Under the pieces are notes generated by a model, which worked only from the letters and a program-made list of their open reading frames with translations, was not told the DNA's origin and did no database searches. Positions 53,512 through 62,896 of a DNA stretch of 64,000 bases are shown here, piece by piece (the first letter of the stretch is position 1; the number at the start of each line of letters is the position of its first letter). Position numbers and translations under genes: made by a program. The stretch comes from an uncultured Paracoccaceae bacterium. Lineage in GTDB: Bacteria > Pseudomonadota > Alphaproteobacteria > Rhodobacterales > Rhodobacteraceae. The DNA is taken from assembly GCA_913061275.1 (NCBI GenBank), contig CAJXSR010000009.1, positions 1 to 64,000 of the forward strand, given 5' to 3'.

Positions 53512-55458
53512 ATGAATGATAGCACTTACCCCATGACCAGAACCGTACATGAAATCGCCCAAATGACCCAGTCGGGTTTGAACCTGATTAAACAGGCTAT
53601 TTCCATTTATGATGCAGATCTGAAACTTGCGGTATCCAACCAACGGTTTCAGGACATGTTCAGCCTTCCTGATGAATTGGTTGAAATTGGCAAACCATTT
53701 GCCGATTGCATCCGCTATCTGGCTTCAAAAGGGGACTACGGCTCGATTGAAGATCTTGATGCATACGTGGCCGAAAAAGTTAAGCAAGCCAAAGCGTTTC
53801 AGCCACATTACATTGAACGTGATCGGGCGAACGGCACCCGAATTTCTATTGAAGGCAGCCCTTTGCGCCAAGGCGGTTGGGTTACGGTTTACACCGACAT
53901 CACCGACATCAAAAAACAGGAAGCCTTGCTACGTGACCGTTCAAAAGATCTATCACACCAACTGTTAACCCGTTCCGAAGAATTGTCCCAGACCAACCGT
54001 GAATTAACCGCATCCATCATTGCACTTGAACAGGCCCAGCGCGAACTGATTGCATCCGAATCGCGTCTTAACCTGACAAACTCGATGATCCCCGCACATA
54101 TCGCACGGATCAATGTTGACGGGTGTTATACCTACACCAACCAAAAACTGGACAGCGTCATTCCCGGGCGACCCAAGAATATTCTGGGTAAGCATTACAA
54201 AGAAGCTTTGGGCGTTGAAGCTTATGAAGAAGTTTACCCTCATTTTTTGAACGCCCTGAAAGGGCAACCAAGTGCCTTTGAATTTGCGTTGAAGGATCGT
54301 GGCAAACAGGTGCGCGTGGCATTAACCCCCGATGAAGACAAAAATGGCCACGTAATCGGGGCCTATCTTTTGTCGATGGACATTACGGAAGAAGCAAACG
54401 CAAGACGCGCGCTAATGCACGCCCGCAGGCGCGAATTAGCAGCGCAGTTAACAAGCGGGCTAGCGCATGATTTTTCCAATTTACTGACGATTATTTTAGG
54501 CCAGCAAAACAAACTTGAAGCCATTGATGACTTGCAACCGCGCGTCAAAGAAATCGTCGCCACAACAAAAACCGCAGCACTGCGCGGCGGCGCCTTACTT
54601 GATGGCCTTTCCCAGCTTGACGCAAAACGTAGCCTGTCCCCTAGTTCTATTGATTTTACGAACCTTATCAATAATTTAAGCCGTCTTGGAAATGCTACAT
54701 TACCTGAAGATATACACCTTGATATTGACAATCAGGTTGGCTCGGTTCGTGTCATTCTGGATCAAGGTTTCACGCAAGATGCCTTGCTGAATCTAATCCT
54801 GAACGCACGTGAAGCAATCAATGGCTCGGGCACAATCTCTATAACCGTACGGCATGTTGAAAACTGGCTGGAATTCATTGTCCGGGATACCGGAACTGGC
54901 TTTAGCAAGGACGCTATAAAAAATGTATTCACACCATTTTTTACGACTAAAAAAGGTGCTACTGGGCGCGGCCTTGGGTTAACCACGGTTTTTGACTTTG
55001 CCAAAATCAGCGGCGGCCGTGTGGATGTGAAAAACCACAAAGACGGCGGTGCCATTGTATCAATGCGCATCCCTTATGCCGAAGCAGTGCAGGTTGAGCC
55101 TGGCCTGGTTTTGCTGGTCGAAGACAATGCCAATATCCGCCAAACCATCCGTGATTACCTACGCGATATGGGCCACTCTGTTTTGGAAGCGGACAGCGCG
55201 GAAGAAGCCCTGAAGTTAAGCAATATTTCCGATCTGACACACATCATCACGGACTTGATGCTAAAGGGTGTGATGACAGGCTATGATCTGGCAAAACAAT
55301 TACGTGACCAAGGTATAACATTACCGATAACCATCATCACGGGCCTACCCAAAGATGATCCGTTAAGACACACGGCATCTGAATCATTCCCAGTTCTGCA
55401 CAAACCTTTCACTGATGCACAGCTTGCAACGGTTTTCCAAGAAAGCGCCGCCAAATGA
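53512..55458 (+). CDS. PAS-containing hybrid sensor histidine kinase
   Basis: Cytosolic sensor of 648 residues without membrane helices. An N-terminal PAS_7-type domain spans about residues 20-140 (AISIYDADLKLAVSNQRFQDMF). A coiled stretch at about 140-185 and a second PAS domain at about 185-300 follow. The phospho-acceptor His319 lies in SGLAHDFSNLLTIILGQ. The ATPase domain has NLILNAREAI, VRDTGTGFSKDAI and GRGLGLTTVFDFAKISGG. A C-terminal receiver with LVEDNANIRQT and ITDLMLKGVMTG closes it. The ligand must be cytosolic, perhaps an acid or acyl-CoA handled by the divergent operon. Its stop overlaps the regulator start by 4 bp. Confidence 0.92.
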   Translation: MNDSTYPMTRTVHEIAQMTQSGLNLIKQAISIYDADLKLAVSNQRFQDMFSLPDELVEIGKPFADCIRYLASKGDYGSIEDLDAYVAEKVKQAKAFQPHYIERDRANGTRISIEGSPLRQGGWVTVYTDITDIKKQEALLRDRSKDLSHQLLTRSEELSQTNRELTASIIALEQAQRELIASESRLNLTNSMIPAHIARINVDGCYTYTNQKLDSVIPGRPKNILGKHYKEALGVEAYEEVYPHFLNALKGQPSAFEFALKDRGKQVRVALTPDEDKNGHVIGAYLLSMDITEEANARRALMHARRRELAAQLTSGLAHDFSNLLTIILGQQNKLEAIDDLQPRVKEIVATTKTAALRGGALLDGLSQLDAKRSLSPSSIDFTNLINNLSRLGNATLPEDIHLDIDNQVGSVRVILDQGFTQDALLNLILNAREAINGSGTISITVRHVENWLEFIVRDTGTGFSKDAIKNVFTPFFTTKKGATGRGLGLTTVFDFAKISGGRVDVKNHKDGGAIVSMRIPYAEAVQVEPGLVLLVEDNANIRQTIRDYLRDMGHSVLEADSAEEALKLSNISDLTHIITDLMLKGVMTGYDLAKQLRDQGITLPITIITGLPKDDPLRHTASESFPVLHKPFTDAQLATVFQESAAK

Positions 55459-56162
55459 CAACTTCACCCCAACTGGTCACTATTTTAGACGACTCTCCCG
55501 AAATTCGGGAAATACTGTCAGTTGCATTACAAAATGCAGGTTTTCAAACAAAATGCTTTGCCCGCGCAACCGAATTCGAGCATGCAATTAAAACAATGTC
55601 GCCACATGTTTGCATCGTTGATCTTGGCTTGCCAGACAAAGACGGGTTATCCTTGGTCAACAAACTTGCTTTGGAAAGCGGTGCTGCGATTATCATCATT
55701 TCTGGGCGCTCAATGGTGCAAGACAAAGTGGTAGGGTTGGAGCTAGGAGCAGACGACTATATCACAAAACCTTTTGAAGCCGCTGAAGTGGTGGCCAGAA
55801 TACGTGCATTATTGCGCCGCAGCAAAGTTGAAACCAATAAACCTGCAAACCAGATTATGAAATTTTCAGGCTGGGTTGCTGATTTTGATCAACATATCCT
55901 GACCTCACCCAAGGGTGATATCCAAAGCCTGTCTTTTGCAGAAGCGCAAGTGCTACATCTGTTTTTATCTGCCCCGAACCGCCTGATTTCACGCGATCAT
56001 ATGTTGGAAAAACTGGGTGGTACTGCAAGCGATAATTTTGAACGTGCGATGGATGTGCGGGTATCCCGCTTGCGTACTAAATTACAGGATGACCCGCAGA
56101 ACCCGAAGATTATCAAAACAATTTATGGGGCCGGTTATATTTTCATCGGCGATATGGTTTAG
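55455..56162 (+). CDS. OmpR/PhoB-type response regulator
   Basis: Two-domain transcription factor of 235 residues. The receiver has the acidic pair in TILDDSPEIREI, the phospho-acceptor Asp in CIVDLGLPDKDG near residue 54, and Lys in DYITKPFEAAEV. The C-terminal winged helix reads SLSFAEAQVLHLFLSAPNRL, then MDVRVSRLRTKL and IIKTIYGAGYIFIG. It is translationally coupled to the hybrid kinase. The tandem repeat at 53456 is its most likely binding site. Confidence 0.95.
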   Translation: MTTSPQLVTILDDSPEIREILSVALQNAGFQTKCFARATEFEHAIKTMSPHVCIVDLGLPDKDGLSLVNKLALESGAAIIIISGRSMVQDKVVGLELGADDYITKPFEAAEVVARIRALLRRSKVETNKPANQIMKFSGWVADFDQHILTSPKGDIQSLSFAEAQVLHLFLSAPNRLISRDHMLEKLGGTASDNFERAMDVRVSRLRTKLQDDPQNPKIIKTIYGAGYIFIGDMV

Positions 56163-56590
56163 GGGCGATCCCACGGTAGTAACTTACTCAGAAGGCCTGC
56201 CAGAAATGCCGTACTTAACCCTATATTTAGCAACCCCGTAACTGACGCCATTGCGCCATAAATCCGAAAATCCTCGCCTAGAAGAACATCACCATACCCA
56301 AGCGTTGTATAGGTGGTCAGCGAAAAATACACTGCGTCGCCAATATGCGGAATTGCTGTTGAAATAACAAAAGAAAACGCCAATATCCAAACCTGTATAG
56401 AATGCGAAATAATCACAAACCCAAATGCCTTGCCCAGCAAAACACTTAACCGCACCTTGGCAGAATATCGTGTTAACTTTGGGCCCAAAACTTTCATCAG
56501 CGATATTGACCATACAATAATCGTAATATGGACCACTGAACATATACCCAGAACGATACTGCCCCAAAATATCTGTATTGCTATTGTCAT
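56159..56590 (-). CDS. Two-helix ion channel protein (potassium-channel type)
   Basis: A 143-residue membrane protein with three or four hydrophobic segments. It contains a potassium-channel selectivity filter: SLTTYTTLGYGDVLLG, with TLGYGD in place of TVGYG, preceded by the pore-helix segment VYFSLTTY. It probably forms a tetrameric cation channel of the Ion_trans_2 group. There is no cytosolic ligand domain. It converges on the response regulator gene with a 4-bp overlap of the stop codons, so the two are not in one operon. Confidence 0.85.
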   Translation of the reverse strand: MTIAIQIFWGSIVLGICSVVHITIIVWSISLMKVLGPKLTRYSAKVRLSVLLGKAFGFVIISHSIQVWILAFSFVISTAIPHIGDAVYFSLTTYTTLGYGDVLLGEDFRIYGAMASVTGLLNIGLSTAFLAGLLSKLLPWDRP

Positions 56591-56623
56591 ATCAGTATCA
56601 TTTCCAGAAATGCGCGCAGAATA

Positions 56624-57628
56624 CTAAACCGATGGCACCGGTGCATTCTTATTCACGCGAAACATATTTATTTTTTCACGGTCTTCCAGAGGCGACAAGC
56701 CAAATTCATCTTTATAATACTTTATGAATGGCGCAGGGGTAACATAACCCACACAAAGTGCAATTTCTGAAAGTTTATCACCAGAATAAAGCACCATCTG
56801 TCGCGCGGCATTCATTCTTTTACTGCGATAATAATGTAACGGGGTTTGCCCTGTTGCCTGCTTGAATTTTCGCTCAAGCTGGCGCGCCGACAGGCCAACA
56901 ATTTTAGCAACATCCGTAACACTTATCGGTTCCTCAAAGCTATCCGAAAACAACTGTACCGCTTTTTGAACCGGCCCAGGCAACATATCATCAGTACTGC
57001 TTGACCCCACCGTCGGTATGCGTTGTTGTACCCCTGCCCCCCGCACAAGCGGGTGTTGGAACCAACACGCGACTTCGGTCATTATTTCTGAGGTTAATTC
57101 ACGCTCTATCAAATTGAGCATCGCATCAAACCCAGCGGCGGCACCAGAGATTGTTAAGCGTGTACGATCCGTAAATATCACATCATCAACGGTATCAATA
57201 TTTGGGAACTCCACCTCAAACGCCGCGCGATAACACCAATGCACACTGCTGGTATAGCCTTCCATTAAACCTGTTCGCGCAAGTGGAAAAACCCCACCAC
57301 TAATGCCACCAATAAACATGCCATGTTGAACTAACTTGCGCAAAACTCCATTTGATGCTTTGGGGTTTTCGAAACTTGATTGAGGTGCACCCATCAAATA
57401 CAGGTAATCCAACCCGCGCACATCTGCCAAGGCAATGTCTGGATCAAAGCCCACTTTCGCACTGGAAGTCACGCGCATATCTGTTTCACCAATAACTTCC
57501 CAGGTAAACGCAGTCTGGCCTAAAATTTCATTTGCAGCGCGCAGTGGCTCGATCATAGATGTTAAGCATGACATGGGGAAACCATGAAATATCAAAAACC
57601 CTAAGCGTTTCGGTTTTATATCTGCCAC
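56624..57628 (-). CDS. GlxA-family (amidotransferase-like plus AraC) transcription regulator
   Basis: A 334-residue regulator with an N-terminal DJ-1/PfpI amidotransferase-like domain (KRLGFLIFHGFPMSCLTSM). In the nucleophile loop GGISGGVFPLARTG the Cys is Ser, so it is not an enzyme. The C-terminal pair of AraC helix-turn-helices reads SVTDVAKIVGLSARQLERKF and LSEIALCVGYVTPAPFIKYY. Proteins of this type in Pseudomonas (GbdR, SouR) sense glycine betaine, dimethylglycine or sarcosine. It is divergent from soxBDAG, so it is probably their activator. The effector is inferred. Confidence 0.88.
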   Translation of the reverse strand: MADIKPKRLGFLIFHGFPMSCLTSMIEPLRAANEILGQTAFTWEVIGETDMRVTSSAKVGFDPDIALADVRGLDYLYLMGAPQSSFENPKASNGVLRKLVQHGMFIGGISGGVFPLARTGLMEGYTSSVHWCYRAAFEVEFPNIDTVDDVIFTDRTRLTISGAAAGFDAMLNLIERELTSEIMTEVACWFQHPLVRGAGVQQRIPTVGSSSTDDMLPGPVQKAVQLFSDSFEEPISVTDVAKIVGLSARQLERKFKQATGQTPLHYYRSKRMNAARQMVLYSGDKLSEIALCVGYVTPAPFIKYYKDEFGLSPLEDREKINMFRVNKNAPVPSV

Positions 57629-57710
57629 AACATCCCTTACTAAATATGCATATTTTCAGCATTCTTGGTAGACCTTAAATAACAAATAGATATGACGCCA
57701 ACAAAATTTT

Positions 57711-57742
57711 AAATACTAAACCAGTAAACTAGTTTAGTATTT
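57711..57742. promoter_or_regulatory. Inverted repeat operator between the GlxA-type gene and soxB
   Basis: AAATACTAAAC (57711-57721) and GTTTAGTATTT (57732-57742) are perfect complements around 10 bases. Inside lies a second palindrome, TAAACTAGTTTA (57725-57736). Read as half-sites this gives ACTAAAC, AGTAAAC and the reverse GTTTAGT. It stands about 100 bp before the soxB start and 80 bp before the regulator gene, the expected place for an activator site. Confidence 0.6.
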
Positions 57743-57783
57743 TCACAAACTTCCTATGTCGGATAAAAATCTATCGTTGTCGC

Positions 57784-57813
57784 AAACCATCAAGACGCGC
57801 CATGATGGTTTTT
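57784..57813 (+). terminator. Terminator-like hairpin in the soxB leader
   Basis: AAACCATCA (57784-57792) pairs perfectly with TGATGGTTT (57803-57811) around ten bases, and TTTTT closes the stem (57809-57813). It lies 30 bp before the soxB start codon, within the leader. This is the form of an intrinsic terminator, so it could attenuate the operon. A second weak stem covers the bases before the AGGAG ribosome site. Confidence 0.55.
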
Positions 57814-57843
57814 AGTACCGTCTTTCGGACAGGAGACATATGT

Positions 57844-59094
57844 ATGCGCTTTTCAGGTTTTAAAGTTATCAAAGAGGCCCTAATGGGCCACAAAGGATGG
57901 GGGCCGCAATGGCGTAATCCTGAACCAAAACCGCATTACGATATCATCATCATCGGTGGCGGAGGTCATGGGCTTGCAACCGCATATTATCTGGCCAAAG
58001 AGTTTGGCCAAAAAAACATTGCAGTACTGGAAAAAGGCTGGATTGGTGGTGGCAATGTCGGGCGCAATACAACCATCATCCGTTCAAATTATCTGCTAGA
58101 CGGCAATGAGCCATTTTATGAATTTTCCCTAAAACTGTGGGAAGGTCTTGAACAAGATTTCAACTATAACGCCATGGTCAGTCAACGCGGTATTTTAAAC
58201 CTTGTGCATTCTGACGGCCAACGCGATGCGTTTATCAGGCGCGGCAATGGAATGATACTGAACGGGGCCGATGCAGAATATCTAACAGCTGAGCAAATAC
58301 GGGCTGAATGCCCCTTTCTAAATTTCGACGATGCACGTTTCCCGATCAAAGGTGGGCTGGCCCAAAGACGTGGCGGTACTGTGCGCCACGATGCGGTTGC
58401 ATGGGGGTATGCCCGTGGTGCGGATCAACACGGTGTTGATATCATTCAAAACTGCGAAGTAACAGGATTGCGCATCGAAAATGGTGTTTGCAAAGGTGTG
58501 GAAACTTCGCGCGGATTTATCGGTGCAAACAAAGTCGGGTCTTGCGTCGCAGGTTCTTCAAGCCGAATTATGGCGCATGCCAATATACGCCTACCGATTG
58601 AAAGCCATGTGTTGCAAGCGTTCGTATCCGAAGGACTGAAGCCTGTTATCCCCGGCGTCATCACCTTTGGCGCAGGCCATTTCTATGTCAGCCAATCTGA
58701 TAAGGGCGGTCTGGTCTTTGGTGGCGACCTTGACGGCTATAACACCTATGCCCAACGCGGAAACTTACCCACGGTTGAAGACGTTTGCGAAAGCGGCATG
58801 GCCATTATGCCGATGATCGGGCGTGCACGTCTGTTGCGCATGTGGGGTGGCGTCATGGATATGTCTATGGATGGCTCACCCATCATCGACAAAACCCATA
58901 TTGACGGGCTCTATTTTAACGGCGGTTGGTGTTACGGCGGTTTTAAGGCCACACCTGCTTCGGGTTGGTGTTATGCACACTTGCTTGCAAAAGACGAGCC
59001 ACATGAAGTTGCCACCGCATACCGTTTGGATCGTTTCCAGCGCGGTCACTTAATCGACGAAAAAGGGATGGGCGCACAGCCCAATTTGCATTGA
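57844..59094 (+). CDS. soxB: Sarcosine oxidase, beta subunit
   Basis: Catalytic subunit of heterotetrameric sarcosine oxidase, which demethylates sarcosine. It binds FAD through DIIIIGGGGHGLATAYYLA. The covalent FMN should attach to His182 in GGTVRHDAVAWGYA, which matches the known FMN His in this subunit. The length of 416 residues is usual. I start it at ATG 57844, eight bases after AGGAG; the earlier in-frame ATG at 57802 lies inside the leader hairpin. It heads soxBDAG; soxD follows after one base. Confidence 0.95.
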   Translation: MRFSGFKVIKEALMGHKGWGPQWRNPEPKPHYDIIIIGGGGHGLATAYYLAKEFGQKNIAVLEKGWIGGGNVGRNTTIIRSNYLLDGNEPFYEFSLKLWEGLEQDFNYNAMVSQRGILNLVHSDGQRDAFIRRGNGMILNGADAEYLTAEQIRAECPFLNFDDARFPIKGGLAQRRGGTVRHDAVAWGYARGADQHGVDIIQNCEVTGLRIENGVCKGVETSRGFIGANKVGSCVAGSSSRIMAHANIRLPIESHVLQAFVSEGLKPVIPGVITFGAGHFYVSQSDKGGLVFGGDLDGYNTYAQRGNLPTVEDVCESGMAIMPMIGRARLLRMWGGVMDMSMDGSPIIDKTHIDGLYFNGGWCYGGFKATPASGWCYAHLLAKDEPHEVATAYRLDRFQRGHLIDEKGMGAQPNLH

Positions 59095-59095
59095 T

Positions 59096-59383
59096 ATGAT
59101 TATTAACCATCCCATCCTTGGCCCGCGTGACGCCGCTGAATTCACTTATCTGGGTGACGCGTCGCTTTTAAACCGCCCCGACTGGCAGGCAAAAGATGCC
59201 GCTGAGCAATTCTATGAATATCTTTATTTGCGCGATAATGTGGCAGGCGTACACCGCGAACTTTGGTACCATGAACAAGGTGATCGCAGTTGGCTGCTTG
59301 TCACCCGAAATACATTGACCCACGAAATATCCAAAGTTGAACTTGCCAGTGATGTAGCCCGTGCAGGGGGGAACAGTAAATGA
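59096..59383 (+). CDS. soxD: Sarcosine oxidase, delta subunit (zinc-site cysteines absent)
   Basis: Small structural subunit of the oxidase, 95 residues. The bacterial subunits of known structure hold zinc with Cys6, Cys9, His59 and Cys63. Here the N terminus reads MIINHPILGPRDAAEF, with His5 and Leu8 where the two Cys should be. The later segment reads WYHEQGDRSW: His59 is kept, and Asp63 replaces Cys. The rest of the chain (EFTYLGDASLL, YLYLRDN, HRELWYH, RNTLTHEI) fits the family. So a classical zinc site cannot form. Its ATG lies one base after soxB and the stop overlaps soxA by 4 bp. Confidence 0.92.
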   Translation: MIINHPILGPRDAAEFTYLGDASLLNRPDWQAKDAAEQFYEYLYLRDNVAGVHRELWYHEQGDRSWLLVTRNTLTHEISKVELASDVARAGGNSK

Positions 59384-62337
59384 CCCAACCGAACCGTTTA
59401 CAGGGTGGCCTGATCGACCATTCCAAATCTCTGAATTTCACATTTGACGGCAAGTCCTACCAAGGTTGCGCAGGCGATACACTGGCCTCGGCCCTATTAG
59501 CCAACGACGTGCGCCTCATGGGGCGTTCCTTCAAATACCACCGCCCGCGCGGTCCACTTACCGCAGGGTCAGAAGAACCAAACGCCATTGTCGAGCTGCG
59601 CACAGGGCCGCGACTTGAACCCAATACACGCGCCACCACGGCCGAGCTATTTGATGGGCTTGTCGCCAAAAGCCAAAACCGTTGGCCCTCTTTGCAATTC
59701 GATGCAATGGCAATCAATGATCGCTTTTCCAACTTCCTGACCGCAGGATTTTACTACAAAACCTTCATGTGGCCCGCCGCATTTTGGGAAAAGGTCTATG
59801 AGCCGATCATCCGCAAGGCCGCAGGTCTTGGATCACTTTCAATGCAGGACGACCCCGATGCTTACGACAAAGGCTTCTTGCATTGTGACCTCTTAGTCAT
59901 CGGTGCTGGCCCCGCAGGCCTTGCCGCTGCCCTAACCGCAGGTCGTGCTGGTGCAAACGTCATTCTAGCCGATGAAGATTACACCATAGGCGGGCGCCTA
60001 AATTCCGAAACTTTCACGCTGGATGATGCCCCCGCAGCTGACTGGATTGCCACAACACTGGCTGAATTGAACAGCCTTTCAAACGTGCGCGTCATGCCTC
60101 GCACAACAGTTATTGGTGCATTCGATCACGGCATATACGGCGCGGTTGAACGGGTATCAGACCACCTTGCAACCCCTGCCCCAGATAAGCCGCGACAAAT
60201 CATGTGGCGTATCTATACCAAGCGCAGCATACTTTGCGCGGGCGCCATTGAACGCCCCATCGCGTTTGAAAACAACGACCGTCCCGGCATCATGCTAGCA
60301 GGTGCCATTCGTTCCTATGCCAACCGCTGGGCCGCGACACCCGCACAAAACATTGCGATTTTCACTAACAATGATGACGGCCACCACACTGCGTCCGATC
60401 TGCTTGCCAAAGGCGTGAATGTCTCTGCAATTATTGATACCCGCGCAGATGCACCAAACTCTTCTGAAGTTGAGGTTCTCGCAGGTGCGCAGGTCACAGA
60501 TACACTGGGCCGCTTGGGCGTAAAGCAACTAACCGTTCAACTGGCAGATGGATCAAAACGCCACGTACAATGCGAAGCTTTGGGCGTATCGGGTGGCTGG
60601 AACCCCAACGTTCACATCAGCAGCCACCAACGTGGCCGCCCTGAATGGCGCGCCGACATTGCCGCCTTCGTTCCCGATAAAAACGGCCCACCAGGCCTAA
60701 GTTCTGCCGGTGCTGCATCTGGCATATTCTCAACCGCAGGCGCATTGGAAAGCGGCGCTAAATCTGCTGTCGCTGCGTTAAAAGACCTAGGCATCAACGC
60801 CAAAGTAGCCAAACTGCCACGCGCCGAAGATGCCCCTGTAAATCTGCAACCTTTCTGGCACGTCAAAAGCGGTAAAGGCCGCGCATGGTTGGATCAACAA
60901 AATGATGTCACCGTGAAAGATGTCAAGCTTGCGCATCAGGAAAACTTCCGTTCTGTTGAACACCTGAAACGCTATACCACACTTGGCATGGCTACCGATC
61001 AGGGCAAAACCTCTAACATGGGTGGCTTGGCTATCATGGCCGAATTGGCTGGCAAATCTATCCCAGAGGTTGGCACCACTATTTTCCGCCCACCTTATAC
61101 CCCCGTTTCAATGGGTGCTCTTGGCGGTCGTGCCGTTGGCAAACACTTCCATCCTACGCGCGAAACCCCAAGTCATAATTGGGCGGTAGAACAAGGTGCA
61201 ATCTTTGTTGAGGTCGGCAACTGGCTACGCGCACAGTGGTATCCGCAAAAGGGCGAAACCCACTGGCGGCAATCGGTTGATCGAGAGGTTATAGCCACCC
61301 GCAAATCCGTTGGAATTTGCGATGTGACCACATTGGGTAAAATTGATGTACAAGGCACCGATGCCGCAACCTTCCTGAATAAAATCTACTGCAACGGTTT
61401 CGCCAAACTCGCCGTCGGCAAAACCCGTTACGGGTTGATGCTACGCGAAGACGGTATTGTGATGGATGACGGCACCGCCGCCCGCCTAGCAGAGGATAAT
61501 TTCGTTGTCACCACCACCACCGCCAATGCGGTAGGTGTTTACCGACACATGGAATTTTGCCGCCAATGTCTGTGGCCTGATCTGGATGTGCAACTGATTT
61601 CCACAACCGAGGCATGGGCGCAATATGCGGTCGCAGGGCCGAACGCCCGCAAGCTATTACAAAAAATCGTTGACCCTGAATTTGACATCACGAATGAGGG
61701 TTTTCCGTTTATGGGATGTGGCAACATCACCATATGCGGCGGGTTGCCCGCAAGGCTGTTCCGCATCTCGTTTTCGGGCGAACTAGCGTTTGAAATCGCC
61801 GTTCCCACGCGCTACGGCGATGCGTTAATGCGCAAGCTAATGGACGCAGGCAAAGAATTTGATGCCACCCCTTATGGCACCGAAGCTTTGGGTGTTATGC
61901 GCATTGAGAAAGGCCACGCCACAGGCAACGAATTGAACGGCACAACCACCGCATTAAACCTAGGCATGGGCCGTATGATTTCGAAGAAAAAAGACAGTAT
62001 CGGATCGCTGCTGTCGGAACGCGCGGGATTGAATGAGGACGATGCCTTGATGCAAGTGGGCTTAAGGCCCGTTGACCCGTCAGAGCCCGTGGTCGCTGGT
62101 TCACATTTAATAGCCAAAACAGGGCCAGTGAATGCGAAAACAGATCAAGGGTACATCACCTCTGCCGCCTATTCCCCGATCCTGGAAACATCCATCGGAT
62201 TAGGGTATCTAAAGGATGGTGGCAACCGCAAGGGCGAGATTATCCGCGCAGTTAACCCATTGCAAAATCAAGAAGTTTTACTGGAAGTGGTCAGTATGCA
62301 CTTCTTTGATCCAGAAGGGGAGCGGTTACGTGCATAG
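59380..62337 (+). CDS. soxA: Sarcosine oxidase, alpha subunit
   Basis: Large subunit of 985 residues that binds NAD and, in a C-terminal domain, tetrahydrofolate, so that the methyl group leaves as methylene-tetrahydrofolate. The N-terminal part has a ferredoxin-like fold (GKSYQGCAGDTLASALLAN). The NAD-binding domain starts at DLLVIGAGPAGLAAALTAGR. The last ~380 residues form a glycine-cleavage T-protein-like domain, with GKIDVQGTDAATFLN, NFVVTTTTANAVGVYRHME and YGTEALGVMRIEKGHATGNE. It is coupled to soxD before it and soxG after it. Confidence 0.95.
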   Translation: MTQPNRLQGGLIDHSKSLNFTFDGKSYQGCAGDTLASALLANDVRLMGRSFKYHRPRGPLTAGSEEPNAIVELRTGPRLEPNTRATTAELFDGLVAKSQNRWPSLQFDAMAINDRFSNFLTAGFYYKTFMWPAAFWEKVYEPIIRKAAGLGSLSMQDDPDAYDKGFLHCDLLVIGAGPAGLAAALTAGRAGANVILADEDYTIGGRLNSETFTLDDAPAADWIATTLAELNSLSNVRVMPRTTVIGAFDHGIYGAVERVSDHLATPAPDKPRQIMWRIYTKRSILCAGAIERPIAFENNDRPGIMLAGAIRSYANRWAATPAQNIAIFTNNDDGHHTASDLLAKGVNVSAIIDTRADAPNSSEVEVLAGAQVTDTLGRLGVKQLTVQLADGSKRHVQCEALGVSGGWNPNVHISSHQRGRPEWRADIAAFVPDKNGPPGLSSAGAASGIFSTAGALESGAKSAVAALKDLGINAKVAKLPRAEDAPVNLQPFWHVKSGKGRAWLDQQNDVTVKDVKLAHQENFRSVEHLKRYTTLGMATDQGKTSNMGGLAIMAELAGKSIPEVGTTIFRPPYTPVSMGALGGRAVGKHFHPTRETPSHNWAVEQGAIFVEVGNWLRAQWYPQKGETHWRQSVDREVIATRKSVGICDVTTLGKIDVQGTDAATFLNKIYCNGFAKLAVGKTRYGLMLREDGIVMDDGTAARLAEDNFVVTTTTANAVGVYRHMEFCRQCLWPDLDVQLISTTEAWAQYAVAGPNARKLLQKIVDPEFDITNEGFPFMGCGNITICGGLPARLFRISFSGELAFEIAVPTRYGDALMRKLMDAGKEFDATPYGTEALGVMRIEKGHATGNELNGTTTALNLGMGRMISKKKDSIGSLLSERAGLNEDDALMQVGLRPVDPSEPVVAGSHLIAKTGPVNAKTDQGYITSAAYSPILETSIGLGYLKDGGNRKGEIIRAVNPLQNQEVLLEVVSMHFFDPEGERLRA

Positions 62338-62896
62338 TCTTATAGCCACCACCGCATTAGGCGGCTCAGAAGCGCAAGTTGATACCATTGCGGGCCTAAC
62401 AATTACCGAATGCCCCGACTGGGCCATAGCCTCTGTTGCCGCGCGACATAACTGCGAAAAACCGCTGGCTGCCGCTTTCAAAAAAGCCATGGGGTTTGGC
62501 CTGCCGAAACCGATGCAAAGCACTGGAAAGGGTGACATAACCGCGTTTTGGACAGGCCCCGACCAATACTTTATTGAGGCCCCGATTGCAGATAATGAAC
62601 TGCTTGCAGACACACTTGCAACAGCGCTTAAACAAACCGCTTCGATAACTGACCAAACAGGCGGCTGGGTACGGTTTGATGTGGCGGGCTCTGGCTGTTC
62701 CAACGTGTTTGAACGGCTTTGCATTCTGGACACACGCACGATGGATGATGGGGCGGTTTCACGCACATCATTAGAACATTCAGGCTGCTTTATCCTGTGC
62801 CGCAAATCCGATCACTTCAGCGTCTACGGGCCACGCTCAACGGCTGGGTCTATTCACCACGCGCTGGTGACAGCGGCGAAATCTGCGTTGGGGTGA
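62330..62896 (+). CDS. soxG: Sarcosine oxidase, gamma subunit
   Basis: Third soluble subunit, 188 residues, with a fold like the folate-binding domain of GcvT. I start it at GTG 62330, which overlaps the soxA end by 8 bp and follows AGGGGAG at an ideal distance. The frame upstream of it lies inside soxA. The chain has LTITECPDWAIASVAAR, FWTGPDQYFIEAP, TDQTGGWVRFDVAGSG and RTSLEHSGCFILCRKSDHF, all in the family order. It closes the operon. Confidence 0.92.
   Translation: MHSLIATTALGGSEAQVDTIAGLTITECPDWAIASVAARHNCEKPLAAAFKKAMGFGLPKPMQSTGKGDITAFWTGPDQYFIEAPIADNELLADTLATALKQTASITDQTGGWVRFDVAGSGCSNVFERLCILDTRTMDDGAVSRTSLEHSGCFILCRKSDHFSVYGPRSTAGSIHHALVTAAKSALG

Noticed and set aside
53359-53643. 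A longer start for the acyl-CoA ligase, adding 95 residues.
   Set aside because: The added part lies over the divergent promoter region and the kinase start, has no family likeness, and the ATG at 53358 has a strong ribosome site.
62216-62329. A longer start for soxG.
   Set aside because: It would lie wholly inside soxA in another frame. The GTG at 62330 has the ribosome site and matches the usual length.
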